DNA of 18,078 nt. It comes from Candidatus Levybacteria bacterium RIFCSPLOWO2_12_FULL_37_14. GTDB lineage: Bacteria; Patescibacteriota; Microgenomatia; Levybacterales; UBA12049. How positions within the stretch are numbered: position 1 is the first letter of the stretch; the number at the start of each line of letters is the position of its first letter. Shown in pieces: positions 1 to 6,855 of the stretch. The DNA is taken from positions 1 through 18,078 of the forward strand of contig MFPH01000013.1 of NCBI GenBank assembly GCA_001782645.1. The letters run 5' to 3'. The position numbers and the translations under genes were made by a program. The notes beneath the pieces were generated by a model, which was not told the DNA's origin, made no database searches, and was given only the letters and a program-made list of their open reading frames with translations.

Positions 1-2
1 CC

Positions 3-668
3 GCGACCATATTAATTTTGGCTTTATGCTTAATCACGGTTGTTTTTTATTTGTCGCGAATTATAAAAGCTCAACATGGCAACCTCAATGTGAAAGACGA
101 GGCTTTCCAGAAAAACATAAACTTGCTGGACGAAGCCGGAATAAAAGCAATAAAAACCATCGATGATGCGAATAACAGAGCTTTGGATATTGTAAATAAG
201 GTTACTTTGTCAACCGATGTCTCTTCCAAAAATTTTGAAGAAGATTTATCCCGCATTTCCTCTGCTCAAATTAAAGAGTTTGAAAAAGCGACTTCTGATT
301 TTACGGCATTATACTCTCAAATTCTCCAGGATCTAAAAACAAAAAACATAGAAGTGTTCCAAAATGTATCAAAAGATATCGAAATAAACACAACTGAGGA
401 AATAAAAAACTTTAAAGAGTCTATGCAAAAACTAACCACCTTATCTCAAGAGGAAGTCAAAAAGAAAATAGATACGGACTATGAAGTTTTAAAAAAAGAA
501 ATAGCAGATTATAAAAAAGAAGAATTACAAAAAATAGACTCAGGAATTTATGAACTGTTGGAGAAAATATCCAAGATTGTTCTGGGAAAAGCGCTCAGCC
601 TCGCTGATCACGAAGGTTTAATCGAGAAATCTCTGGAAAAAGCTAAAAAAGAAGGAGTTTTTAGGTAA
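3..668 (+). CDS. atpF: F1Fo ATP synthase subunit b, 5'-truncated by window edge
   Basis: Peripheral-stalk subunit b, linking the membrane Fo sector to the F1 head. The frame is open to the window edge (codons for A-T-I-L-I precede the TTG at 18), so the true start lies just outside. The visible N-terminus is one hydrophobic helix (about residues 1-20, ending FYLSRII), followed by about 190 residues rich in K, E, Q and S that look like a long coiled coil, then a C-terminal segment (EKISKIVLGKAL) like the delta-contacting end of b subunits. At more than 220 residues it is longer than the usual roughly 160. Identity rests on this architecture and on being directly upstream of atpH-atpA-atpG-atpD-atpC; sequence alone would not be decisive. 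Subunits a and c are expected upstream. Confidence 0.85.
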   Translation, partial: ATILILALCLITVVFYLSRIIKAQHGNLNVKDEAFQKNINLLDEAGIKAIKTIDDANNRALDIVNKVTLSTDVSSKNFEEDLSRISSAQIKEFEKATSDFTALYSQILQDLKTKNIEVFQNVSKDIEINTTEEIKNFKESMQKLTTLSQEEVKKKIDTDYEVLKKEIADYKKEELQKIDSGIYELLEKISKIVLGKALSLADHEGLIEKSLEKAKKEGVFR

Positions 669-673
669 TTTAA

Positions 674-715
674 ATGACCATTCGACAAGCTCATGGTCAT
701 ACTGAGTTAATCGAA
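674..715. repeat. palindromic spacer repeat between atpF and atpH
   Basis: Two interlocking inverted repeats fill the spacer: ATGACCA (674-680) with TGGTCAT (694-700), and TTCGA (681-685) with TCGAA (711-715). The right arm reaches within 2 nt of the atpH ATG, so no Shine-Dalgarno can be placed. It resembles the short dispersed palindromes common in CPR genomes. Confidence 0.6.
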
Positions 716-717
716 GT

Positions 718-1191
718 ATGAAGAAAAACGTTTTAATTTATTTTGACTTGATAACTTCCTTAAGAACCACGCAGGAAGTAGCAAGCTTTGCTTCCGAAAT
801 TGATACCTTTATGCTGGAAAACACGCTAGACTCAATCAGCGAAGATTCTGCCAGAAAAATAATGCAGGCTTTTTCAAAAAATAATCTTGATATAAATAAC
901 AAAAATACGGTTGTTAGTTTTTTCAAGACTTTAAAAGAATTGCTGAAGAAACTTAAAGTCATCAAGCTTGTTTTAGCTTTTGATCCGACACGTAAAACAA
1001 TTGAAAATATCCATAATTTTGTGAAAAACATTGCGGGTATTGGCTATATTCTTGACATTGAAATTTCGGAAGACGTTTTAGGAGGCGCAGTTATAATCTT
1101 TAATGGAAAATATTATGACTTTACTCTTAAGAAAAGCATCGAAGACACCTTCGGAACGAAGAATAAAGAAATATTGGGGTTTATGCAGTAA
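718..1191 (+). CDS. atpH: F1Fo ATP synthase subunit delta
   Basis: Connector subunit that attaches the b stalk to the top of the alpha3beta3 head. The 157-residue protein has an all-helical N-terminal region (about residues 1-100). Its C-terminal part fits the family hallmark, ISEDVLGGAVIIFNGKYYDF at about residues 116-135, the strand region that in typical delta reads 'd..LiGG..v...d...D.S', and it ends in a helix (KKSIEDTF). The family is usually about 175-180 residues, so this is slightly short. The ATG at 718 sits directly against a palindromic repeat with no ribosome-binding site visible. Its place between atpF and atpA is the canonical operon order and supports the call. Confidence 0.85.
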   Translation: MKKNVLIYFDLITSLRTTQEVASFASEIDTFMLENTLDSISEDSARKIMQAFSKNNLDINNKNTVVSFFKTLKELLKKLKVIKLVLAFDPTRKTIENIHNFVKNIAGIGYILDIEISEDVLGGAVIIFNGKYYDFTLKKSIEDTFGTKNKEILGFMQ

Positions 1192-1206
1192 TTTTAATAT
1201 GACTAC

Positions 1207-1275
1207 TGGGAAATTGGGTGATTAGACAATTAGGAGTCCCCAAGATCCCAATAGCCCAATGACCTAACAACCCAA
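1207..1275. repeat. inverted repeat filling atpH-atpA spacer
   Basis: An imperfect inverted repeat built from iterated TTGGGT/CCCAAT words. TTGGGT at 1214-1219 pairs with ACCCAA at 1270-1275, and further CCCAAT copies lie at 1247-1252 and 1255-1260. It ends 2 nt before the atpA start. It could fold in the operon mRNA; no T-run follows, so a classical terminator is not supported. Confidence 0.5.
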
Positions 1276-1277
1276 CT

Positions 1278-2750
1278 ATGAAGGATTTCAAGTATTACCT
1301 TAATTCAATATCGGAAATTGGCTTTGTTGAAGAAGCTTCTAATGCAATTGTGCACATCAGCGGTCTTCCAAAAGTCGTTACCTCCGAAATAGTTATTTTT
1401 GAAACAGGCAAAATAGGAATAGTGCTGTCGTTTACCTCCGAAATCGTCGAAGTATTGGTTTTTTCCAAAGAGCCTATGGGTCAAGGCACAAAAGTAGTCA
1501 GAACTAATGAATTTCTCAAAGTGCCTGTCGGAAAAGAGCTTTTCGGAAGAATAATTGATCCGCTTGGAAATCCCTTGACGTCAATGGATGCTTACAAAAA
1601 GCCGGAGGAATCACGGGGAATAAATTCCTTAGCAGGAGGTATTTTGTCCCGAAAAACCATTACCAGACAGCTCGAAACAGGCATACCGATTGTTGATCTG
1701 GTTATGCCTTTGGGATTTGGACAACGAGAATTGATTATCGGAGACAGAAAAACAGGTAAAACAAATTTTCTGATGCAAACTATTTTAGCCCAAGTCAAGC
1801 AAGGACATATCTGCATATATGCTGCGATTGGGAAAAAAAGACTTGATATCAAAGACGCTGAAGATTTTTTCAAAAAACACGGTATTTTCGATCGCGTAAT
1901 TATTGTTGCATCGGGTTTTGACGACCCAATTGGACTTTCCTATCTTGTTCCTTTCTCCGCTATGACCATCAGTGAGTATTTTAGAGATGAAGGATATGAT
2001 GTATTGCTCGCGCTTGACGATTTAACAACTCATGCCAAATTTTACAGAGAAATTTCTCTCTTGGGAAAAAAATTCCCCGGACGCAATTCTTATCCCGGAG
2101 ATATTTTTTATACTCACGCAAAGCTTCTTGAGCGGGCCGGAAATTTTGTGACAGAGAAAGGTGAAAAAGCAATTACCTGTTTGCCTGTAGTTGAAACCGT
2201 ACAAGGGGATTTATCCGGCTATATTCAGACCAATATTATGTCTATGACAGACGGCCACTTGTATTTTGACTCCGATCTTTTTGCCAAAGGCAGAAGACCG
2301 GCTATTAATCCCTTTCTATCCGTAACCAGAGTCGGCAGACAAACCCAATCCACTCTGAAAAGAGATATTAACCGCGAGATTCTTTCCTTCCTGACAATTT
2401 CTGAAAAAATGCAGAACTTCTCTCACTTCGGAGCAGAACTTACCGAAGCCAGCAAGGTAACTTTGGCGGTTGGTGAAAAAGTTATTAAATTTTTAGATCA
2501 GGGACCTTCAACCACTATGCCTATTAATTTACAAATACTCTTATTCTCTATGCTTTGGGACAATATTTTACAAAACAGAAACATTGAACCGATCGGAGCA
2601 GATGTAAATAAAATGATCGAAATATATAAAACTAAACCAAATGTCAGCAGGACAATCGATCAAACCATAACGGATGCAAAAACTTTTAATGATATGCTAA
2701 AAATTATGAGAGAAAAAGGAGAGCAGCTGTTAACAAGTCTAAAAACATAA
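1278..2750 (+). CDS. atpA: F1Fo ATP synthase subunit alpha
   Basis: Non-catalytic nucleotide-binding subunit of the F1 hexamer. The 490-residue protein has an N-terminal beta-barrel, a P-loop GDRKTGKT (about 155-162; typical GDRQTGKT), and the arginine-finger region SVTRVG (Arg about 351; typical SVSRVG) that completes the catalytic site on beta. The downstream stretch is divergent: the usual FaqFgSDLD region reads NFSHFGAELTEAS. Length is close to the family norm of about 500. The ATG at 1278 directly follows an inverted repeat, without a Shine-Dalgarno. Position between atpH and atpG confirms alpha rather than beta. Confidence 0.96.
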   Translation: MKDFKYYLNSISEIGFVEEASNAIVHISGLPKVVTSEIVIFETGKIGIVLSFTSEIVEVLVFSKEPMGQGTKVVRTNEFLKVPVGKELFGRIIDPLGNPLTSMDAYKKPEESRGINSLAGGILSRKTITRQLETGIPIVDLVMPLGFGQRELIIGDRKTGKTNFLMQTILAQVKQGHICIYAAIGKKRLDIKDAEDFFKKHGIFDRVIIVASGFDDPIGLSYLVPFSAMTISEYFRDEGYDVLLALDDLTTHAKFYREISLLGKKFPGRNSYPGDIFYTHAKLLERAGNFVTEKGEKAITCLPVVETVQGDLSGYIQTNIMSMTDGHLYFDSDLFAKGRRPAINPFLSVTRVGRQTQSTLKRDINREILSFLTISEKMQNFSHFGAELTEASKVTLAVGEKVIKFLDQGPSTTMPINLQILLFSMLWDNILQNRNIEPIGADVNKMIEIYKTKPNVSRTIDQTITDAKTFNDMLKIMREKGEQLLTSLKT

Positions 2751-2777
2751 GGATAAATGATTAAGGATGAAGGATTA

Positions 2778-2804
2778 ATTAATGATTCATCATTCATCAT
2801 TAAT
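2778..2804. repeat. AT-rich hairpin in atpA-atpG spacer
   Basis: ATTAATGAT (2778-2786) and ATCATTAAT (2796-2804) form a 9-bp stem with a 9-nt loop, inside a spacer made of ATGATTCATC-type words. The same words reappear inside the coding sequence of the TagA-family gene at 12568-12644. Confidence 0.5.
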
Positions 2805-2815
2805 AATTAAGGAAT

Positions 2816-3682
2816 ATGGTTACTAAAAAAGAACTGACAAAGGAAGCAGAATTTCTTACTACTCTGCGTACAATACTGGAAACGTACGAAGAGATTGCCG
2901 CAACCAGAATGGCGCGTATCCGAAGCTCTGTTTTGGCAAGCCGGGATTTTTTGCTTGAAATAAATGCGATTTTTCAACAAGTTAAGACATCGTACAAAAC
3001 CCAAACTGAACTTTTAATGCAAACCAGAAAAATAAAAGACAGTTCCAAGCTCACCTTTATCAAAAGAAATGGCAAAACTTTGTACGTTTTTATTTCTGCC
3101 AACACAGGCCTGTATGGTGAAATTATCCGCAGAACCTACGATGTATTTGTTGAAAATCTCAGAAAAGAACCGGGCGACGTTGCCATTTTGGGAAAACTTG
3201 GAATGGAAATTTTTAACGAGGAAAAAATCAAAGCTCCTCTTACTTATTTTGAGTTTCCTGATAACAAAATGGACAATGAGGCCGTACAGAAAATTGTCGA
3301 GCATATTATTAAATACGAAAAAGTCCTTGTTTTTTATGAGCAGTTTAACAATGTTATTAGTCAGTCTCCTATTGTTACCAATATCTCCGGAGATCCTCTG
3401 CCTTGGGAAAAAGGCGGACCCCAGGCTAAATATTTTTTCGAACCTTCTCTTGAAAAAATCATGGAGTTTTTTGAAAAAGAAATTTTTGCGTCCATTTTTC
3501 AGCAAACAATCTTTGAATCGGAACTCGCCAAATTTGCAGCCCGCATGGTTTCTTTGGATTTTGCCTCCGAAAATACGAAACTTAGGCTTAAACAAGTAAT
3601 CATGACCAGACAGAGGATCAAACATCAAGAAGATAATAAAAGACAATTGGAAAAATTCGCAAGCATGAGGCTTTGGAAATAA
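2816..3682 (+). CDS. atpG: F1Fo ATP synthase subunit gamma
   Basis: Central rotor shaft that turns inside alpha3beta3. The 288-residue length matches the family. The N-terminal helix (about 1-60) contains TRMARIRSSVLASRDF, comparable with the conserved 'iT.Am.mVaasklrra' coiled-coil helix. The central Rossmann-like domain starts near residue 88 (VFISANTGLYGEI; typical 'vsSdrGLcGgfN'). The C-terminal helix contains SLDFASENTKLRLKQVIMT, corresponding to the conserved 'aM.aAt.NA...i..l...yNr.RQa.IT' segment, though divergent. AAGGA at 2809-2813 is only 2 nt from the ATG, closer than usual for a Shine-Dalgarno. It lies between atpA and atpD as in the standard order. Confidence 0.92.
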   Translation: MVTKKELTKEAEFLTTLRTILETYEEIAATRMARIRSSVLASRDFLLEINAIFQQVKTSYKTQTELLMQTRKIKDSSKLTFIKRNGKTLYVFISANTGLYGEIIRRTYDVFVENLRKEPGDVAILGKLGMEIFNEEKIKAPLTYFEFPDNKMDNEAVQKIVEHIIKYEKVLVFYEQFNNVISQSPIVTNISGDPLPWEKGGPQAKYFFEPSLEKIMEFFEKEIFASIFQQTIFESELAKFAARMVSLDFASENTKLRLKQVIMTRQRIKHQEDNKRQLEKFASMRLWK

Positions 3683-3688
3683 GTTCAA

Positions 3689-3792
3689 AATTCAAAAGTC
3701 AAAAGTGCAATTCAAAATTAAAAAGTAAACAAAACTTTTAACTTTTTACTTGAAATTTTGATTTTTAACTTTTAAGTTTTGACTTTAAAATT
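3689..3792. repeat. long inverted repeat spanning atpG-atpD spacer
   Basis: The whole spacer is an imperfect hairpin built from AAAAGT/ACTTTT words. The arm at 3689-3704 matches the complement of the arm at 3777-3792 at 14 of 16 positions. Inside, AAGTAAA near 3724 pairs with TTTACTT near 3745. The right arm ends immediately before the atpD ATG. Confidence 0.6.
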
Positions 3793-5193
3793 ATGGATAA
3801 TTCAGGACAAATAATCGGAGTTCAGGGACAAATCATCGAGGTTGAATTTGAAAATAGCCAACCAAACCTACATGATATTCTTGTTTTGGAAGATGATGAA
3901 AGTTTGAAGATGCAGGTCGCTTCCCCAAACGGGCCTCAATCATTTTTCTGCTTAAGCCTATGTCAAACTGACAAATTACACCGCGGTCTTAAAGTTATTA
4001 ATACAAAAAAACCAATTTTGATTCCAACCGGCGCAGGTGTTTTGGGCCGCTGCCTGAACATTTTTGGAGAGCCAATTGATGGATTGGGTCCCATTCAAAA
4101 AGAAGGTGAAAAGCCTATTTATTCCGAAAGTCTTGATTATAGTGAGATTATTAAACACAATGAAATTCTGGAAACAGGAATCAAAGCAATTGATTTTCTG
4201 TCTCCGATGATTAGGGGAGGAAAAATCGGTCTTTTCGGAGGAGCCGGAGTCGGAAAAACAGTGCTCTTAACTGAAATTATTCATAACGTTGTGGTTCTGC
4301 ACAAAGGAAAAGGACTTTCGGTGTTTGCGGGAGTCGGGGAAAGGATTAGGGAGGGTCATGAGCTCTACGAGACCTTAGCGGAAAAGCAAGTGCTTCCATC
4401 TGTCTCTTTAATTCTCGGAACCATGGGAGAAAATCCGGCAGTTAGATTTCTCACCGGATTTACAGGCGTTACTTTGGCCGAATACTTCAGAGATAGTCTG
4501 AAAAAAGACGTGCTTTTTTTTATAGACAATGTTTTCAGATTCGCCCAAGCCGGAAACGAGCTTTCAGTTCTCATGAATACAATTCCCTCTGAAGACGGTT
4601 ATCAGGCAACACTCACTTCCGAAATGGCGTCCTTTCATGAAAGATTGGTCTCCAGTATTGATAATTCTATTACGTCAATCGAGGCAATTTATATTCCAAA
4701 TGATGATATTTTGGATCAGGGAGTTCAGGCAATTTTCCCATATTTGGATTCCTCTGTTGTCTTATCAAGAAGTATTTATCAGGAAGGGCTTTTGCCTGCC
4801 ATTGACCTTTTATCATCCAGTTCTGCCAATTTAAATCCGGAGACAGTCGGACAACTTCACTACGACGTTGCTCTTAAAGCCTTGAATCTATTGAAACAGG
4901 CAACTTCTCTGGATAGAATTGTTTCTTTGGTTGGAGAATCAGAGCTTTCACCCAGCGATAAACTGACTTATGAAAGAGCTAAGAAACTGCGTAATTTTAT
5001 GACCCAGAACTTCTTTGTAACTGAGAATCAAACAGGCAAGAAGGGCTCTTATGTGTCCCGTGAAACAACTGTTGCTGACGTAAATGATTTATTAGGAGGA
5101 AAATATGATGAAATAACCGATGACAAGTTCAGCTTTATCGGCTCGGTAAAAGAAATAACCGAAGAAGCAGCCAAAGAAAAAACAAACTCGTAA
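3793..5193 (+). CDS. atpD: F1Fo ATP synthase subunit beta
   Basis: Catalytic subunit of F1. The 466-residue protein has a beta-barrel N-terminus, P-loop GGAGVGKT at 149-156, the catalytic-glutamate loop GERIREG at 182-188 (typical GERTREG), Walker B LFFID at 241-245 followed by NVFRFAQAG, and the C-terminal ELSPSDKLTYERAKKL (typical DELSEEDK...RARKI). Key catalytic residues are therefore present, although surrounding sequence diverges (IPSEDGYQATLTSEM in place of the usual PSAVGYQPTL region). Length matches the family. The start abuts an inverted repeat, and the stop codon lies at the left edge of another (from 5190). Confidence 0.97.
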   Translation: MDNSGQIIGVQGQIIEVEFENSQPNLHDILVLEDDESLKMQVASPNGPQSFFCLSLCQTDKLHRGLKVINTKKPILIPTGAGVLGRCLNIFGEPIDGLGPIQKEGEKPIYSESLDYSEIIKHNEILETGIKAIDFLSPMIRGGKIGLFGGAGVGKTVLLTEIIHNVVVLHKGKGLSVFAGVGERIREGHELYETLAEKQVLPSVSLILGTMGENPAVRFLTGFTGVTLAEYFRDSLKKDVLFFIDNVFRFAQAGNELSVLMNTIPSEDGYQATLTSEMASFHERLVSSIDNSITSIEAIYIPNDDILDQGVQAIFPYLDSSVVLSRSIYQEGLLPAIDLLSSSSANLNPETVGQLHYDVALKALNLLKQATSLDRIVSLVGESELSPSDKLTYERAKKLRNFMTQNFFVTENQTGKKGSYVSRETTVADVNDLLGGKYDEITDDKFSFIGSVKEITEEAAKEKTNS

Positions 5194-5325
5194 AAATTCG
5201 AATATCGAATATCGAAATTCGAAACAATATCTAATGATAAAAATTAAAAATTCAAAACGTTTTGAAAATTATGATTTAGAGAATTGGAATTTATTTCGGA
5301 TTTCGGATTTTGGTATTCGGATTTA
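5190..5325 (+). repeat. dispersed ~130-bp palindromic repeat, copy A (atpD-atpC spacer)
   Basis: Starts inside the atpD stop codon and fills the spacer. The arms use TCGAATATC/TTTCGGATT words around a perfect 16-bp palindrome, TTCAAAACGTTTTGAA (5251-5266). The first 77 nt (5190-5266) match the complement of 14587-14663, upstream of mreB, at 69 of 77 positions by eye, so this is a dispersed repeat in opposite orientation. Confidence 0.75.
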
Positions 5326-5332
5326 GCCATTT

Positions 5333-5593
5333 ATGCTTAAGACTTCCACTCTCACTATTGTGATAAGAAATAAAGACAAAGTATTATATAATGGGCAGGC
5401 TTACGCTTTAACTGCAATTAATGACAAAGGGCCTTTTGATATTTTGGCCGAACATGAAAGCTTTATTAGTCTTATAAAAGGCAAGGTGACAATTCACACC
5501 ACCCCAAAAGAAGAAAGGCAAATTCAAATCGACAATGGCATTGTCAGGGTCTATAAAGACAAGGTCTACATCTACGTCAACTTCCAGCCCTAA
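5333..5593 (+). CDS. atpC: F1Fo ATP synthase subunit epsilon, N-terminal domain only
   Basis: Central-stalk subunit that binds gamma and the c-ring. The 86 residues cover only the N-terminal beta-sandwich. LTIVIRNKDKVLYNGQAYAL matches the usual 'l.v.iv.p...ly.gea..v', GPFDILAEHESFISLIKG matches 'G..gILpgHaPl.t.L..G', and a short strand segment follows (RQIQIDNGIVRVYKDKVYI). The usual C-terminal helical hairpin of about 50 residues, which inhibits ATPase activity in many bacteria, is absent. The stop is followed by a non-coding convergent spacer, and no continuation was seen. It is the last operon gene. The ATG at 5333 has no clear Shine-Dalgarno. Confidence 0.87.
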   Translation: MLKTSTLTIVIRNKDKVLYNGQAYALTAINDKGPFDILAEHESFISLIKGKVTIHTTPKEERQIQIDNGIVRVYKDKVYIYVNFQP

Positions 5594-5629
5594 ACTTCAG
5601 TGAATCTGTAAAAACTAAATCCTAACTCT

Positions 5630-5701
5630 ACAAGGCGAGGCCTTGTGGAATTAATTAGCTTCGCAAGGCTAGCTTCGCAAGGCCTCCCCTTGCGAAGCTA
5701 A
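5630..5701. terminator. palindrome cluster, likely bidirectional terminator between atpC and paaX-like gene
   Basis: Convergent spacer. ACAAGGC (5630-5636) pairs with GCCTTGT (5640-5646). A 14-nt unit starting TAGCTTCGC is repeated in tandem (5656-5669, 5670-5683). A strong palindrome follows, with AGCTTCGCAAGG at 5671-5682, loop CCTCC, and CCTTGCGAAGCT at 5688-5699. T- and A-rich sequence follows at 5702-5730. The last palindrome is identical over 31 nt to one inside galT (7530-7560). Terminator function is inferred from stem strength and position. Confidence 0.55.
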
Positions 5702-5719
5702 AATTAGATTTTAAACTTT

Positions 5720-5773
5720 TTAAACTTTATTGCAATAATTAGCACGGTGGATTGTTTTTATTTTTTCCTCATT
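5720..5773 (-). repeat. shared 3'-end repeat, copy in paaX-like gene
   Basis: The terminal 54 nt of the gene, including the stop codon, match the terminal 54 nt of galT (6802-6855) at 46 positions by eye. In both genes they are read in the same frame and encode N-E-E-K-I-K-T-I-H-R-A-N-Y plus four less similar residues. Confidence 0.8.
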
Positions 5774-6577
5774 TAAATTCCTGAGATATTTATTAATAAG
5801 TCTTCCTGCCTGATCGCGGCTATAATTTTTGGGCAATAATTCTTTCGGTAAAAAAGGATCGCTAAGCAATATCTTCGCGTACCTTTCTTTTATTTCTCTC
5901 ACCTTATTATTTAATTGTTTGGTGCGGCCGCTTATTATAATTAAATGGCTATTTTTCACTTTTGCTGCCTCCAACAACTCTTCTATTTCCTGAATAATTT
6001 CCAGATATTTTTTACTTAAATCCTCTAACCTCCATACTCTGTTCGCTAACTGCTTTTTCTCCCCCAAAATATAAGAGGCTTCGAGAATATCAACCGAATC
6101 CCGTAAGCCAATACTTTCTGCGTATTCTAAAAAATCCCTGAGAATATCATGAGGGGTTATAAAAACAGATTCCTGCAGCATTCCAAATCCAAGCTCTTTT
6201 AGTTTTTCCCGCAAGTAATCCCTTTTCTTCTTTTGAATTTCTGCGATGTCAAACATAACAATCCTCCATTTATGATCCCAAGTTTTATTTTGCAAAGACA
6301 GCAGCGGAAAATCTCTTTGGATCATTTTAGCTCCAGAAGAAGTTATTCGAATATATATCTCCCCATCCTTTTCTATTTTCTCGATGTAACCTGCCCTTAG
6401 CGATCTCCAGACTAAATGGTTGAAATGATGTTTTTTGTACTGGTCTGGCACCCATCCGTACATCTGATCATAGCTTTTGCTTACAAGATGCAAAGGGTCT
6501 TTTAGCTCTTCGAATGCGTCCAAAGCATTGGTCAAGCCTAAAAGCAAGATGTCGCGGGGTCTTAACAATTTTTTCAT
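5720..6577 (-). CDS. PaaX-like transcriptional regulator
   Basis: Likely DNA-binding repressor of the PaaX family. In the 285-residue protein, residues about 1-85 form a winged-helix-like region (LVWRSLRAGYIEKIEKDGEI resembles recognition helix plus wing). Residues about 100-170 form the ferredoxin-like, Cas2-related domain (KWRIVMFDIAEIQKKKRDYL, then LGFGMLQESVFITPHD). A helical tail follows. The last residues (NEEKIKTIHRANY) are identical to the C-terminus of the neighbouring GalT, with about 85% DNA identity, although the proteins are otherwise unrelated. The gene has its own promoter (6590-6618) and is probably autoregulated through palindromes there. Its ligand is unknown; the adjacent sugar operon is a plausible target, by context only. 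Confidence 0.72.
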   Translation of the reverse strand: MKKLLRPRDILLLGLTNALDAFEELKDPLHLVSKSYDQMYGWVPDQYKKHHFNHLVWRSLRAGYIEKIEKDGEIYIRITSSGAKMIQRDFPLLSLQNKTWDHKWRIVMFDIAEIQKKKRDYLREKLKELGFGMLQESVFITPHDILRDFLEYAESIGLRDSVDILEASYILGEKKQLANRVWRLEDLSKKYLEIIQEIEELLEAAKVKNSHLIIISGRTKQLNNKVREIKERYAKILLSDPFLPKELLPKNYSRDQAGRLINKYLRNLNEEKIKTIHRANYCNKV

Positions 6578-6589
6578 AAGAATAAATTT

Positions 6590-6618
6590 ATTTAACCATA
6601 TGGTGCGGCCGCTGTCAA
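6590..6618 (-). promoter_or_regulatory. sigma70-type promoter with operator-like palindromes, paaX-like gene
   Basis: Read on the minus strand: TTGACA (6618-6613), 17-nt spacer, TTAAAT (6595-6590), then 12 nt to the ATG at 6577. Two perfect palindromes fill the spacer: GCGGCCGC (6605-6612) and ACCATATGGT (6595-6604), the latter overlapping the -10. A related segment (TGGTGCGGCCGCT, then 4 nt, then ATAATTAAATG) occurs in the coding region at 5920-5947. Autoregulation is inferred. Confidence 0.6.
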
Positions 6619-6720
6619 TAATTAAATGCCTAAATTATATTTTAATAGATTCTATTATGCATGTGTATAACAAAAATAATTCTAAATTTTAAATTTCGCT
6701 CTCAATTTTAAGCTCTGCTT

Positions 6721-6777
6721 GCCTGCCGGCTTGTCCGCCGAAGTCAAAGTTTGACTTGACGAAGGCGGTAGGCTTGG
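6721..6777. repeat. GC-rich nested palindrome between galT and paaX-like gene
   Basis: AAGTCAAA (6741-6748) and TTTGACTT (6750-6757) form a perfect 8-bp stem around one G. CCGCC (6735-6739) and GGCGG (6764-6768) flank it, and GCCTGCC near 6721 faces GGTAGGC near 6767. It lies just downstream of galT on the minus strand, so it may terminate the sugar operon. Its base composition stands out from the AT-rich surroundings. Confidence 0.55.
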
Positions 6778-6801
6778 CGAAAAAGGAAATTCTGAATTAT
6801 C

Positions 6802-6855
6802 TTAAACTCTTTTGTGGTAATTAGCGCGGTGGATTGTTTTGATTTTTTCTTCATT
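6802..6855 (-). repeat. shared 3'-end repeat, copy in galT
   Basis: Partner of 5720-5773. It begins at the same stop codon and runs 54 nt with eight mismatches. Identity ends where the preceding residue differs (Pro here, Leu in the PaaX-like protein). Confidence 0.8.

Noticed and set aside
18..20. TTG at 18 as the atpF start
   Set aside because: The frame is open upstream to the window edge with hydrophobic codons that extend the membrane helix, so the gene is cut by the window.
3014..3688. Long antisense ORF (224 codons) and an out-of-frame plus-strand ORF (3069-3599) over atpG
   Set aside because: atpG in the main frame has clear gamma-subunit architecture; the others are compositionally odd shadows with no recognisable domain.
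5720..6577. Cas2 nuclease or CRISPR locus
   Set aside because: The Cas2-like ferredoxin fold is part of PaaX-family proteins; there is an N-terminal winged-helix region, no repeat-spacer array and no other cas gene.
6477..6692. Plus-strand 71-codon ORF over the paaX-like start
   Set aside because: Overlaps the regulator start and its promoter on the opposite strand; no recognisable features.
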